Assembly (NCBI GenBank): GCA_002842285.1
Contig: PHCJ01000001.1
Coordinates: 1-64,000, forward strand
Direction of reading: 5' to 3'
Length of the DNA: 64,000 bases
DNA from: Betaproteobacteria bacterium HGW-Betaproteobacteria-22
GTDB taxonomy: Bacteria; Pseudomonadota; Gammaproteobacteria; Burkholderiales; Methylophilaceae
In this document: in pieces, positions 26,218 to 35,618 of the stretch
Layout of the letters: each line of letters starts with the position of its first letter
Position numbering within the stretch: the stretch's first letter is position 1
The notes under the pieces: model-generated
Seen by the model: only the letters and a program-made list of their open reading frames with translations
Database searches by the model: none
Told to the model about the DNA's origin: nothing
Position numbers and translations under genes: made by a program

Positions 26218-27681
26218 TTACGCATCTGCATCTTGCGTAATTTCCCCGTGCTTGTCATTAGTAGGTTTTTTACGTGATTTTCTTCTGCGTTTTTTAGGGC
26301 TGGTATCTACTTGCAGCATTGCATTGCGTGCTTCCCCTTCGGCATTCGCAAAGTTGGTCCACCACGCGCCTAATTCTGCAGGCACTTCACCTGATTCGCA
26401 GCGTAACATCAGAAAGTCGTATGCTGCACGGTAGCGCGGATGGACCAGTAGTCCGAACGGACGCTTGCCGGCACGTTGCTCAAAACGCGGCTGCATACCC
26501 CATATCTCTTTCATGGTTGCAGTGTAGCGGTTATGAATGGCAAGTTTTTCTGCCTGTGTGGCAATGACTTCGCTCATTGCCATGTGGAGTGCCGGGATAG
26601 GTGGCATATCAGCTTTGTATGACTCCCAAGCTGCGATTACTTCGTGCCATAGCAGGGTGGCGAATAAAAAACTCGGGTTGGCTGATTTGCCAGAGAGTAT
26701 GCGTTCATCGGTGTTTTTAAGCGCCAGCATCACAAAGCGCTCACCCTTGGGCTGCTCCAGCACCACGTCCAGCATGGGCAGCAGGCCATGGTGTAAATGC
26801 TGCTCACGCAGTGCGCTGACACTTTCAATGGCATGGCCTGATAAAAATAACTTGAGCATTTCATCAAATAAGCGGCTAGGCGGGACATCTTGGAGCAGAT
26901 CAGCCATTCTGGCGATGGGTGCCATTGTGGCGGGTTCGATTTTAAGCCCTAATTTTGCAGACAGGCGCACCACGCGCAACATGCGCACCGGGTCCTCCGC
27001 GTAGCGAGTTTCAGGGTTGCCTATCATGCGTAACAGGCCAGCCTGAATGTCCGCATAGCCTTGATGAAAATCCAGCACTTCCTGACAGATCGGGTCGTAA
27101 TACAATGCATTGACCGTAAAGTCACGTCGCGTGGCATCTTCTTCCAGGCTGCCAAACACATTGTCGCGGATAATGCGACCGCTTTTATCAGTGTGTGCAT
27201 CACCTTCTGCATTGTGGTGGCCTCGAAAGGTAGAAACTTCGATCGTTTCATCACCAAACAGTACGTGAACCAGCCTAAATCGCCTTCCAATAATGCGTGA
27301 TCGTCTAAACACACGATTGACTTCTTCCGGTGTGGCATCCGTCGCAACGTCGAAGTCTTTTGGCTTGCGATTAAGCAATAGATCACGCACGGCCCCGCCC
27401 ACAATGTAGGCCTCAAAGCCAGCCTTCTGCAGGCCATCTATCGTTTTGTGCGCAGCATTACTTAGCAGATTGTGGTCAATCTGGTGCTGCGAGTAAGGAA
27501 TAATCGTCGCGTTATCGCGGTAGTGATGGTTTTGGGCGGTCTTTTTGTTACCTGACTTAACGCCTAATATAGCTCTATGGGCGTTACGCGGTCTAACTGG
27601 TTCGGTTTTGGTATGTTCTAACTTTGGCCGCTCTGTGCGGAATCGGGGTTTAAACAGTTTGTTGAAAAGTTTTCTAATCAT
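26218..27681 (-). CDS. pcnB: Poly(A) polymerase I
   Basis: 487 residues. It adds 3' poly(A) tails that promote RNA decay. A basic N-terminal extension (about 1-70) precedes the nucleotidyltransferase domain: GFEAYIVGGAVRDLLLNRKP, DFDVATDATPEEV, RSRIIGRRFRLVHV and DATRRDFTVNALYYDP with the catalytic DxD pair, then RNA-binding ETRYAEDPVRMLRVVR. The C-terminus is Lys/Arg-rich (KKRRRKSRKK), as in proteobacterial PcnB rather than CCA-adding enzymes. Transcribed from the 234-base gap before murI, in which I see nothing definite. Confidence 0.95.
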   Translation of the reverse strand: MIRKLFNKLFKPRFRTERPKLEHTKTEPVRPRNAHRAILGVKSGNKKTAQNHHYRDNATIIPYSQHQIDHNLLSNAAHKTIDGLQKAGFEAYIVGGAVRDLLLNRKPKDFDVATDATPEEVNRVFRRSRIIGRRFRLVHVLFGDETIEVSTFRGHHNAEGDAHTDKSGRIIRDNVFGSLEEDATRRDFTVNALYYDPICQEVLDFHQGYADIQAGLLRMIGNPETRYAEDPVRMLRVVRLSAKLGLKIEPATMAPIARMADLLQDVPPSRLFDEMLKLFLSGHAIESVSALREQHLHHGLLPMLDVVLEQPKGERFVMLALKNTDERILSGKSANPSFLFATLLWHEVIAAWESYKADMPPIPALHMAMSEVIATQAEKLAIHNRYTATMKEIWGMQPRFEQRAGKRPFGLLVHPRYRAAYDFLMLRCESGEVPAELGAWWTNFANAEGEARNAMLQVDTSPKKRRRKSRKKPTNDKHGEITQDADA

Positions 27682-27915
27682 GATGCGAATTATAGCTTAA
27701 TAATGTTGTTGTTTTGTATATGTGACTTTTGTACACATAAGGAGGTTTAAACTTGGGTCTTGGTCACAAAAGAACATGTTGTACATATTGACCCATGTCA
27801 TCACACTCGGTATCTATTCAACCCTTAGCTTGTTGCTCGCAATAGCAGATAAATCGTTGCGGCAGACGCTTTAGTTTGCTATTGCTTTAGCAATTTTTGC
27901 CAGTAAAATCGATAC

Positions 27916-28743
27916 ATGACCTTAAATACCGAAATTATTCATCGAAACAGGCCTATTGCCGTATTTGATTCAGGTGTGGGAGGTATTTCTGTTTTGCAGC
28001 ACATTCATGCTTTGCTGCCAAATGAAACCTTGCATTATTTTGCCGATAGCAGGCATGCGCCATATGGCAGTAAAACGCCTGCCGAGATTGAAGCGCGCTG
28101 CTTTGAAGTTGCCGACTTCTTGATCGGTCAAGGTGCAAAAGCACTGGTTGTGGCCTGCAATACTGCAACCGCAGCAGCAATAGCAGCGATGCGTACAAAA
28201 TACGCATTGCCTGTTTTCGGAATGGAACCGGCAGTGAAGCCCGCGGCAGAAGCTTCACAAAATGGCATTATAGGCGTGCTGGCAACTACTGGCACGCTCA
28301 AGAGCGCGCAATTTGCAGGTTTACTGGAAAGCTACGGCCGTCATGTAAAAGTGGTCACGCAGGCTTGTGTGGGTTTGGTGGAATGTGTGGAACGTGGCGA
28401 GTTGCATGCGGAAAACACTCTGAAGCTGGTAGCGCAGTACTGCCAACCCTTACTGGATCAAGGTGCGGACACCATAGTGTTAGGTTGCACGCATTACCCT
28501 TTTGTCAGACCGCTGATTGAGCAGGTGGCAGGATCTAGGGTCGTATTGATTGACACAGGGGCTGCAGTAGCAACGCACCTGCAAAAACGCCTTGCAGCTC
28601 TGGACTTGCTCACAAGTCGCGGCGAAGCCGGTCGGGTGTGGTTTTGGACGAATAGCGAAGCGAAAAACGCTCAACAGGTGATTGAAGAGTTATGGGGGAT
28701 GCCTGCCGAAGTGCTGACTTTGCAGGTATTGCCGTGCCGGTAA
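27916..28743 (+). CDS. murI: Glutamate racemase
   Basis: 275 residues. It interconverts L- and D-glutamate for peptidoglycan. The two catalytic cysteines are in VVACNTATAAAI and VLGCTHYPFVRP, with the N-terminal IAVFDSGVGGISVLQHI and YFADSRHAPYGSKTPAEI also diagnostic. Stands alone on the plus strand between pcnB and a minus-strand zinc-finger gene. Just past the stop (28761-28806) ACCTRAGCCAGT-like units recur three times, possibly a degenerate tandem repeat. Confidence 0.97.
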   Translation: MTLNTEIIHRNRPIAVFDSGVGGISVLQHIHALLPNETLHYFADSRHAPYGSKTPAEIEARCFEVADFLIGQGAKALVVACNTATAAAIAAMRTKYALPVFGMEPAVKPAAEASQNGIIGVLATTGTLKSAQFAGLLESYGRHVKVVTQACVGLVECVERGELHAENTLKLVAQYCQPLLDQGADTIVLGCTHYPFVRPLIEQVAGSRVVLIDTGAAVATHLQKRLAALDLLTSRGEAGRVWFWTNSEAKNAQQVIEELWGMPAEVLTLQVLPCR

Positions 28744-28800
28744 CAAGAATGCCCAGTCAATACCTAAGCCAGTGGAAACCTGAGCCAGTAAAAACCTGGG

Positions 28801-28989
28801 CTAGTGATGGCCTGCCACTTCACCTTCTTTAAGCTTGTACTTGGTGCCGCAGTATGGACACGCCACATGTCCTGTTTTAGCCACATCCAAAAACACTCGC
28901 GGATGCGATGACCATAGCGCCACTTGCGGTGTCGGGCAATGTAAAGGCAAATCTTTGGCTGAAACTACGATTTCTGTTGAATTAGACAT
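28801..28989 (-). CDS. Zinc-finger protein of the zf-CHCC family
   Basis: About 62 residues from MSNSTEIVV. Contains LHCPTP, H-P-R-V-F-L-D, and the CHCC zinc site TGHVACPYCGTKYKL near the C-terminus. The domain is that of the mitochondrial complex I subunit NDUFS6, but its bacterial role is unsettled. It sits 56 bases downstream of ilvE on the same strand and so may be co-transcribed. The open frame extends four codons further, to 29001. Confidence 0.85.
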   Translation of the reverse strand: MSNSTEIVVSAKDLPLHCPTPQVALWSSHPRVFLDVAKTGHVACPYCGTKYKLKEGEVAGHH

Positions 28990-29045
28990 TTTCAATTGCA
29001 TCCATTGTTTGTCATTTCCACTTGCGTGAGAATGACGATGTTAGC

Positions 29046-29990
29046 TTACACCAGCGTCAACCAACCTTCGTGTTTAAGAGAACGGCCGTGCACTACATCA
29101 AAATAAATTTTTTGTAACTGCTTCGTGATTGGACCCGCAGTGCCGGTACCGATTGCACGGTTGTCCAGTTCGCGGATCGGAGTGACTTCAGCTGCTGTGC
29201 CGGTGAAAAATGCTTCATCCGCGCCATATACTTCATCACGGGTGATGCGTTTTTCAATCACCTGGATACCCAGTTCAGTGGCCAGTTGAACGATCGTGTC
29301 GCGCGTGATGCCCTCCAACGCGCTGGTAAGGTCTGGCGTGTAGAGTTTGCCGTTACGCACGATAAATACGTTTTCACCGGAGCCTTCTGCAACAAAGCCG
29401 TCTACATCCAGCAATAATGCCTCCTGATATCCATCCTGAGCAGCTTCCTGATGTGCCAGGATGCTGTTCATGTAGTTGCCGTTGGCTTTGGCTTTGCACA
29501 TGGTGATGTTCACGTGGTGGCGCGAGAATGACGATGTTTTGACGCGAATGCCGTTATCCAGTGCGTCCTGCCCCATGTAGGCACCCCATTTCCAGGCGGC
29601 AACAATCACGTGCGTCGAAAGTGTTGTCGCAGAAATCCCCATGGCTTCTGCGCCGTAAAATGCCATAGGACGCAGGTATGCAGATTCCAGGTTATTATCA
29701 CGCACGGCAGCTAATTGTGCCGCGCTGATTTCTTCTTTGCTGTAAGGCATTTTCATGCCCAAAATATGCGCAGAGCGGAACAGTCTGTCGGTATGTTCTT
29801 TCAAGCGGAATATCGCAGTGCCTTTATCTGTTTTATAAGCGCGGACGCCCTCAAACACGCCCATGCCATAGTGCAGAGTGTGTGTTAAAACGTGTGTTGT
29901 GGCATCGCGCCAGTTCACCATTTTACCGTCATACCAGATTACGCCGTCGCGGTCTGCCATGCCACCAGAAGTTACTGCAGGGTTTGCCAT
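29046..29990 (-). CDS. ilvE: Branched-chain amino acid aminotransferase
   Basis: 314 residues, fold-type IV PLP enzyme for the last step of Ile, Leu and Val synthesis. Signatures are VLTHTLHYGMGVFEGVRAY, TAIFRLKEHTDRLFRSAHIL, the PLP lysine in TMCKAKANGNYMNSILA, EALLLDVDGFVAEGSGENVF and DEAFFTGTAAEVTPIRELD. Followed on the same strand by the zf-CHCC gene; divergent from the SCO-family gene. Confidence 0.97.
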   Translation of the reverse strand: MANPAVTSGGMADRDGVIWYDGKMVNWRDATTHVLTHTLHYGMGVFEGVRAYKTDKGTAIFRLKEHTDRLFRSAHILGMKMPYSKEEISAAQLAAVRDNNLESAYLRPMAFYGAEAMGISATTLSTHVIVAAWKWGAYMGQDALDNGIRVKTSSFSRHHVNITMCKAKANGNYMNSILAHQEAAQDGYQEALLLDVDGFVAEGSGENVFIVRNGKLYTPDLTSALEGITRDTIVQLATELGIQVIEKRITRDEVYGADEAFFTGTAAEVTPIRELDNRAIGTGTAGPITKQLQKIYFDVVHGRSLKHEGWLTLV

Positions 29991-30174
29991 GCTAAATCCT
30001 TAAATGCTCAAAAGAATACAAAACCATTATTGTAAACGAGTGCGAACAGGCTTTGCATTAATTTGTGCGTTTTATATGTAAATTTATACTGTATTCTATT
30101 GCGTATTTGATGCATGATAGCATTACTCTCGTCGTGGCATCCGTCATGGCATTCAATTTGAGGGCACAGTATCC

Positions 30175-30774
30175 ATGCGAATTTTGATTAAAAAATTTTT
30201 ATCACAACTTGGTTTAGGTTTACTGTTGGTGGGCTTGGTCGCATGTAAGCCGACAAGCCAGGCAGGCGATTTTTTTGCCACAGATATCACCGGTGTGGAT
30301 TTTGGTCATAACCTAATCCTAACGGATCACCACGGGAATCAGCGCAGTCTTTCCGACTTTAAAGGCAAAGTGGTAGCACTGTTATTTGGCTATACACATT
30401 GTCCCGATGTTTGCCCTACCTCCATGGTGGATTTGAAACATACCAGAAAATTATTGGGTGCGCGTGCGAATGAGTTGCAGGTGATATTTGTGACGGTGGA
30501 TCCTGAGCGGGATACGCAGCAGGTGTTAGCCGCGTATGTTCCGGCTTTTGATGCCGGTTTTATTGGTTTGCGGGGCTCTATGGAAGAAACGGCAACGGTG
30601 TTAAAAGATTTTAAAATCTTTGCTGCTAAAGTGGAAAATAAAGGCAGGAGCGGCTACACCATAGATCATAGTGCAGGAATTTATGTGTTTGATAAAACCG
30701 GACAAGTCAGGCTTTATGTTGACTACGGCTCAAAGCCTAGTGAAATTGCAGCAGATATAGAAAAGCTACTTTAA
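30175..30774 (+). CDS. SCO1/SenC-family copper protein
   Basis: 199 residues. The N-terminal lipoprotein-type signal (LLVGLVACKP, Cys about 24) is followed by a thioredoxin-like domain. The copper ligands are CPDVCPTS (CxxxC) and a distal His in YTIDHSAGIYVF. VIFVTVDPERDTQQVLAAYV is the usual central motif. SCO proteins help metallate the CuA site of cytochrome c oxidase or act as thiol reductases; no oxidase genes are nearby. Stands alone, divergent from ilvE. Confidence 0.92.
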   Translation: MRILIKKFLSQLGLGLLLVGLVACKPTSQAGDFFATDITGVDFGHNLILTDHHGNQRSLSDFKGKVVALLFGYTHCPDVCPTSMVDLKHTRKLLGARANELQVIFVTVDPERDTQQVLAAYVPAFDAGFIGLRGSMEETATVLKDFKIFAAKVENKGRSGYTIDHSAGIYVFDKTGQVRLYVDYGSKPSEIAADIEKLL

Positions 30775-30828
30775 CCCACGCTTGCGCAGCGTCTGCATCT
30801 GAATCATTAAATGAATAATTCGGGTAAA

Positions 30829-30865
30829 TATTGCTCAGGCAGATGATGTGTCTATCTGAGCAATA
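30829..30865 (+). terminator. Hairpin downstream of the SCO gene
   Basis: Perfect 10-base stem TATTGCTCAG (30829-30838) / CTGAGCAATA (30856-30865) with a 17-base loop, about 55 bases past the SCO stop. It is followed by GATTTCAATTTT rather than a clean T run, so termination is plausible but not certain. Confidence 0.5.
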
Positions 30866-30903
30866 GATTTCAATTTTGAAACCCTATCTGCAAGCTTGGC
30901 GGG

Positions 30904-31239
30904 TTATTTCTCTGGCACTTCACCATATTGATTGGCTGCCGATTCGCCCTCCTGAACCAGTAGGTAAATTATGGCGGCCCACCCCAGCAAAGGAATGAGC
31001 CAGAGCAGCTGAAACCAGCCACTTTTGTTGGTGTCATGCAAGCGGCGTTACCCTACGGCAATGGATGGTATGAAAGTCGCTAGCGAGAATATCCATGAAA
31101 TATTGCTGGATACAAACTCCAGCAGGACGGCAATTAAGAAGCAGAATAAGAAAAACCACCAGTATTCAGGTCGTTATGCACGCCCATTAAAATCAAAATA
31201 CTTCTGAAAACATAACTGAATAGCCTCTTGAAAATTCAT
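30904..31239 (-). pseudogene. DUF805 membrane protein, two in-frame stops
   Basis: One continuous minus-strand frame from ATG (31237-31239) to TAA (30904-30906) reads as a DUF805 protein: MNFQEAIQLCFQKYFDFNGR-A-stop-RPEYWWFFLF, then VSSNISWIFSLATFIPSIAV-G-stop-RRLHDTNKSGWFQLLW, then LIPLLGWAAIIYLLVQEGE and NQYGEVPEK. Both stops are TAA and fall just inside conserved blocks (GRAsRpEYW and RRLHDtgkSGW) with no frameshift. It is therefore a young pseudogene, or base errors hit twice. Three hydrophobic spans remain readable. No other gene is visible in 30775-31393. Confidence 0.8.
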
Positions 31240-31393
31240 GGATTGGTTCCTCACTGATTAATTGTTGTGGCCAAATATTAGCACAGCAAATTTCACGTGC
31301 AAACATAAACCCAAATTATCCATTATTATCAGGCGGTTTTGTAGTCAGATTGCCGCGTAACGAAGCAATTCGCCTGCGCGGACGTTTATCCTG

Positions 31394-32101
31394 TTACATC
31401 ATATGCAGTTTAGGCGACCAGGCTTTAAGTGCTTTTTCAGCTTGCTTGTATTCAGGGTAAATGCTTGCCACGACTGCCCAGAACTTAGCTGTGTGGTTCA
31501 TCTGCTTTAGGTGTGCGAGTTCGTGGCATATCACGTAATTGATGATGTGAGGAGGTGCCTGTAGCAGGCGCCAGTTAATACGGATTTCTTTTTTTGAATT
31601 GCAACTACCCCAGCGTGTCCGTGCATTAGATAAAAATAGCGTGGGGGTCGCGACGCCAAGCTTGGCAGAGAAAATCTCCAAGCGCCTTGTAAAGTCTGCT
31701 AGTGCCTCTTTTTTGTACCATTGCATCACCTTGCGTGAAACCGCGCTTGCGTCAAGATGGTTAGGCATGGCTAATTTTAACAGGCCCTGCGAATAGGAAA
31801 CAGCCTTGTTGCGCACGTGATGTTGAACGGAAAGTTTAATCGACGCCCCATGCAGCCATAAATCTTCACCTTCTTGCCATTGCAATGGGGGAATTTGATG
31901 CCTGCTTAGTGTATCCAGCTTTTTGCGTATCCAGTCGAGCTTCTGTAAGAGAATGTTATCCAAGTCTGATTGAGAGATGCGTTTTGGGGCGTGTACGATT
32001 AACCCGTTTGCCGTGACTTTTAGCCCTATGGTGCGGCGCTGGCGGCGCTCAAGCTGGTAGTGCAACGCCTCACCTGCCGGAGGTGTGAGTTTATGGCTCA
32101 T
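31394..32101 (-). CDS. YgjP-like (M48/DUF45) metallopeptidase-fold protein
   Basis: 235 residues. The C-terminal zinc site is HELAHLKQMNHTAKFWAVV (HExxH with a third His in NHxxxFW), preceded by RWGSCNSKKEIRINWRLLQA. The N-terminal part has RRTIGLKVTANGLIVHAPKR. Family members are zinc-metallopeptidase-like; E. coli YgjP has been reported as a UTP pyrophosphatase, so substrate is uncertain. Its start overlaps the plsC stop by 4 bases, in a gmhB-plsC-ygjP run. Confidence 0.9.
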   Translation of the reverse strand: MSHKLTPPAGEALHYQLERRQRRTIGLKVTANGLIVHAPKRISQSDLDNILLQKLDWIRKKLDTLSRHQIPPLQWQEGEDLWLHGASIKLSVQHHVRNKAVSYSQGLLKLAMPNHLDASAVSRKVMQWYKKEALADFTRRLEIFSAKLGVATPTLFLSNARTRWGSCNSKKEIRINWRLLQAPPHIINYVICHELAHLKQMNHTAKFWAVVASIYPEYKQAEKALKAWSPKLHMM

Positions 32102-32811
32102 TGGTCGAGCGTGGTCATTTCGGTTTCAATCCATTGCTCAACTCGCGCATTCAGCGCATCCGCTTTTACCCCTACAGATTGGATCACCTCGCCGATATGA
32201 ATTTGAATGACACCAGGTTTTTTGATAAATGAATTTTTTGGCCAGTAATGGCCGGCATTATGTGCAACGGGTACAACCTGAGTGCCGGTATGCGTTGCCA
32301 GCCATGCGCCGCCAATGTGATACTTACCGTGCTCACCAGGTCCTTTGCGGGTGCCTTCGGGGAAGATAACAACCCAAAATCCTGCTTCCAATCGCTTTTT
32401 GCCGTTCGCCACCAGTTTTTTTAGCGCTTCGCGTCCTGCGCTACGGTCGATAGCGATAGGTGACGACATAGCGAGACCCCAGCCGAAAATAGGAATCCAC
32501 AGCAGTTCGCGTTTAAGCACGTAGACCTGAGTGGGGAAAATAGTCTGAAATGCCAGGGTTTCCCAGGCAGATTGATGTTTGGCAAGTATGATGCAGGGCG
32601 TGCTGGGCAGGTGCTCCAGGCCTGTGATTTCGTGTTTGATATTACAGGTAATGCGTAACCACCAAATCATGCTGCGTGCCCAGCCTGAAATCAGCACATT
32701 ACGGGTGACTGGATTGAGCGGCAGTGATAGCAGCGCGATCAGTGTGAAAATAGGTGCAGTGACGACTTGACCTAAAAAGAACAAAAATGAGCGTATCAAT
32801 AACATGATCAT
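32098..32811 (-). CDS. plsC: 1-acyl-sn-glycerol-3-phosphate acyltransferase
   Basis: 237 residues with an N-terminal hydrophobic anchor (MLLIRSFLFFLGQVV). The HX4D-type motif reads KHQSAWE, with Glu in place of Asp, a variant I recall as common in betaproteobacterial PlsC. PIAIDRSAGREALKKLV and FPEGTRKGPG (substrate phosphate binding) follow, then GAWLATHTGTQVVPVAHNAG. It makes phosphatidic acid at the inner membrane. It overlaps gmhB by 1 base and the ygjP-like gene by 4. Confidence 0.94.
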   Translation of the reverse strand: MIMLLIRSFLFFLGQVVTAPIFTLIALLSLPLNPVTRNVLISGWARSMIWWLRITCNIKHEITGLEHLPSTPCIILAKHQSAWETLAFQTIFPTQVYVLKRELLWIPIFGWGLAMSSPIAIDRSAGREALKKLVANGKKRLEAGFWVVIFPEGTRKGPGEHGKYHIGGAWLATHTGTQVVPVAHNAGHYWPKNSFIKKPGVIQIHIGEVIQSVGVKADALNARVEQWIETEMTTLDQ

Positions 32812-33359
32812 CAGTGATCTTCCGCAATGATGTGTTGGGCGGCAAGGTGTAAATCTGCAAAAATTAGTGTACCTGCAGGCAGGTTACCTGCCAGGAGCGT
32901 GCCCTCACCCTTGCCTGTGCGCACCAGAACGGGCCTGCAGCCCGCGCTTGCAAAAGCCTGTAAGTCTCTTAATGCATCACCTATGGCATATACCTGACTC
33001 AATTCTGTAGAAAAGCGTTTACCAATTTCCTTAATCATGCCTGGTTTTGGTTTGCGGCACTCGCAATCGTCATCAGCGGAGTGTGGGCAATAAAATACCG
33101 CATCAATACGGCCACCAACGGCAGCCAGTTCACGGTGCATTTTTTCATGGATGCTATTAAGGATTGTCATATCAAACAAGCCGCGACTCACGCCTGACTG
33201 ATTGGTTGCGACTGCTACTCTAAAACCGTATTGATTGAGCAGAGCAATCGCCTCCAGGCTACCTGGAATGGCAATCCATTCATTCGGATTCTTGATGAAG
33301 TTGGCAGAGTCCTGATTGATAACGCCGTCGCGGTCTAATATGACAAGCTTCATAGGCAA
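32811..33359 (-). CDS. gmhB: D-glycero-beta-D-manno-heptose-1,7-bisphosphate 7-phosphatase
   Basis: 182 residues, HAD superfamily. Motif I is VILDRDGVINQDS, the core has VAVATNQSGVSRGLFD, the zinc loop is YCPHSADDDCECRKPKPGMI (three Cys and a His), and VYAIGDALRDLQAFASAGCR holds motif IV. It removes the 7-phosphate during ADP-heptose synthesis for the LPS core. The glyS-gmhB-plsC order is common in Betaproteobacteria. The second ATG (33353) is equally possible as start. Confidence 0.95.
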   Translation of the reverse strand: MPMKLVILDRDGVINQDSANFIKNPNEWIAIPGSLEAIALLNQYGFRVAVATNQSGVSRGLFDMTILNSIHEKMHRELAAVGGRIDAVFYCPHSADDDCECRKPKPGMIKEIGKRFSTELSQVYAIGDALRDLQAFASAGCRPVLVRTGKGEGTLLAGNLPAGTLIFADLHLAAQHIIAEDH

Positions 33360-33445
33360 TATCCGTGAAAGGTGATGCGTGAAAAGTAAGCGACAAAATA
33401 TCGTTGCGCTGGCTGATTCACTTTATCTTTCACCTTTACCATTTG

Positions 33446-35614
33446 TTAAGCGGCTAGTTTTGATAAATCCGCCACACGGTTCATGGCCTGGTGCAGGGTC
33501 GCCAGTAAGCCCAGACGGTTTGCTTTTAGCGCCGGGTCATCTGCATTCACCATCACGTGATCGAAGAAATCATCCACCGGTGCTTTCAGCGCTGCCAAGG
33601 CTTTGAGTGAGGCCGTGTAATCACCGCTTTCGAATAGCTTGTCAGCTTCGGGTTTGACTTTTCCTAAAGCTGCATTTAGTGCGATTTCAGCCGACTCGGA
33701 TAACAGGTCCGCGTTCACCTGCGCAAGTACTTCACCTTCCGCTTTTTTCAGAATGTTGCTGACGCGTTTGTTGGCAGCAGCAAGCGCAGGGGCTTCGCGC
33801 AGCTCGGCAAATGTGCGCACAGCCGTCAGGCGCGTTGGCACCTCGCTTAATAATGCGGGTTCCAGAGACAGCACTGCGTCGACCTCTTGAGGTGTAGCGC
33901 CGTTTTCACGCAAGTTAACGCTCAAGCGATCCAGACAGAATTCTTTAATTGCCTGAACGGTGGCGACTTGATCACCAGTTGCATGATTGAATGCTGATAG
34001 CACCTCTTGAATGAGCTTTTCAAATTGCAGCGGCAATTTACATTCAATCAACATGCGAATAATGCCCAATGCTTGTCGACGTAATGCAAACGGGTCTTTA
34101 TCGCCAGTCGGTTTCTCACCGATACTGAATAACCCGACTATTGTCTCCAGCTTGTCTGCCAATGCAACCGCAACACCTACTTGGTTGCGTGGCAAGTCAT
34201 CACCGGCAAAGCGTGGCTTGTAATGGTCTTCAATCGCGAAAGCAACCTCGTTGTCCAGCCCTTCATGCTGTGCGTAATAACGCCCCATGATGCCTTGAAG
34301 TTCAGGAAACTCACCTACCATATCGGTAATCAGGTCGGTTTTTGCCAGCTGTGCCGCCAACCCCGCTTTTGATGCCAGATCCGCACCGCCTAATTGACGA
34401 GCAATCGCAATCGCGATGGCGCCTACACGTTCAGTACGTTCACCTTGTGAGCCTAATTTGTTATGGTAAACCACTTTGTTCAGACTGGAAATGCGTGATT
34501 CCAGCGTTTTTTTGCGGTCCTGGTCGAAGAAGAACTTTGCATCGGCCAGGCGTGGGCGCACAACGCGCTCATTACCGCCAATCACGGCACTTGGGTCATC
34601 CGGGTTGATATTGGAAACGATCAGGAACTTGTTGGTCAATCTGCCATTCACATCCAGTAGCGGAAAATATTTCTGATTCGCCTTCATGGTCAGAATCAAA
34701 CACTCTTGGGGTACTTCCAGATAAATTTCTTCGAATTGACCAAGTAACACATTCGGGCGCTCGACCAGTGCGGTGACTTCGTCCAGCAGTGCTTCATCTT
34801 CAATCGGCTTCAAACCCTGTTTTGCGGCAGCATCGTTAAGCTGCTTTACGATTTCTGCACGGCGGTCGGCAAAGCTCGCTATGACCGCGCCTTCGGTTTT
34901 GAGTTGCTCCGCATAGCTGTCAGCATTTTTGATCGTAATAACACTAGCGGCCGCCTCAAAACGATGGCCTTGCGTCTGGTTGCCAGCATTTAATCCGAGT
35001 GCGTTGATGGCAACGACTGCATTGCCATGCAGGGCGATCAGGCTATGCGCAGGGCGCACGAAATTGACGTTGCTCCAGCCATCTGCCAGTTGATAAGTCA
35101 TGACTTTAGGAATCGGCAGTTTCTGGACGGCCTCTTCAATGGCCTTTTGCAGTCCCTCGTTCAATGCAGCGCCTTTTTGAGTCACTTCCAGAAACAAGGC
35201 TTCGTTCTTGCCGTCCACCTGCTTGGTCAGCTTCGAAACTGCTGTTTCATCCATGCCCATGCCGTTCAGGCGCTTAATAAGCGCAGGTGTAGCATTGCCG
35301 TTTGCATCCAGGCCTACACTGACCGGCATGAGTTTTTGCGAGATTTGTTTGTCAGCAGCCTGACTTGCGACAGAGGTAATATGTACAGCGAGACGGCGAG
35401 GTGTTGCATAGGCTAACACAAGTGACTCGTCTGCGTTACTAGTACGACTTTCTCGATTCTTAGCTAACGGATCGTCAAATATTATGGAATTAATCAATCC
35501 AAGCTTTTTGAGTTCTTCCGCAATTGTATGAGCGAATGAAAACCCCAATGTTTTTAGCACTTTTGGCGGTAACTCTTCTACGAATAGTTCTACTAATAGA
35601 TTATTTTGCGACAT
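33446..35614 (-). CDS. glyS: Glycyl-tRNA synthetase beta subunit
   Basis: About 722 residues from ATG 35612-35614 (MSQNNLLVELFVEELPPKVL); a TTG four codons earlier is in frame. It forms an alpha2beta2 enzyme with GlyQ to charge tRNA-Gly. Motifs include VLAYATPRRLAVHI, WSNVNFVRPAHSLIALHG, LEVPQECLILTMKANQKYFP and GEFPELQGIMGRYYA, with a DALR-like anticodon-binding end. A short Ser/Asn-rich stretch (KNRESRTSNADES) near residue 50 looks like a lineage insertion. It starts a few bases past the glyQ stop. Confidence 0.96.
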   Translation of the reverse strand: MSQNNLLVELFVEELPPKVLKTLGFSFAHTIAEELKKLGLINSIIFDDPLAKNRESRTSNADESLVLAYATPRRLAVHITSVASQAADKQISQKLMPVSVGLDANGNATPALIKRLNGMGMDETAVSKLTKQVDGKNEALFLEVTQKGAALNEGLQKAIEEAVQKLPIPKVMTYQLADGWSNVNFVRPAHSLIALHGNAVVAINALGLNAGNQTQGHRFEAAASVITIKNADSYAEQLKTEGAVIASFADRRAEIVKQLNDAAAKQGLKPIEDEALLDEVTALVERPNVLLGQFEEIYLEVPQECLILTMKANQKYFPLLDVNGRLTNKFLIVSNINPDDPSAVIGGNERVVRPRLADAKFFFDQDRKKTLESRISSLNKVVYHNKLGSQGERTERVGAIAIAIARQLGGADLASKAGLAAQLAKTDLITDMVGEFPELQGIMGRYYAQHEGLDNEVAFAIEDHYKPRFAGDDLPRNQVGVAVALADKLETIVGLFSIGEKPTGDKDPFALRRQALGIIRMLIECKLPLQFEKLIQEVLSAFNHATGDQVATVQAIKEFCLDRLSVNLRENGATPQEVDAVLSLEPALLSEVPTRLTAVRTFAELREAPALAAANKRVSNILKKAEGEVLAQVNADLLSESAEIALNAALGKVKPEADKLFESGDYTASLKALAALKAPVDDFFDHVMVNADDPALKANRLGLLATLHQAMNRVADLSKLAA

Positions 35615-35618
35615 TTTC

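Noticed and set aside
27682-27915. Possible hairpins between pcnB and murI
   Set aside because: GTGACTTTTG and GTCACAAAAG look alike but do not pair contiguously; no regulatory element can be supported.
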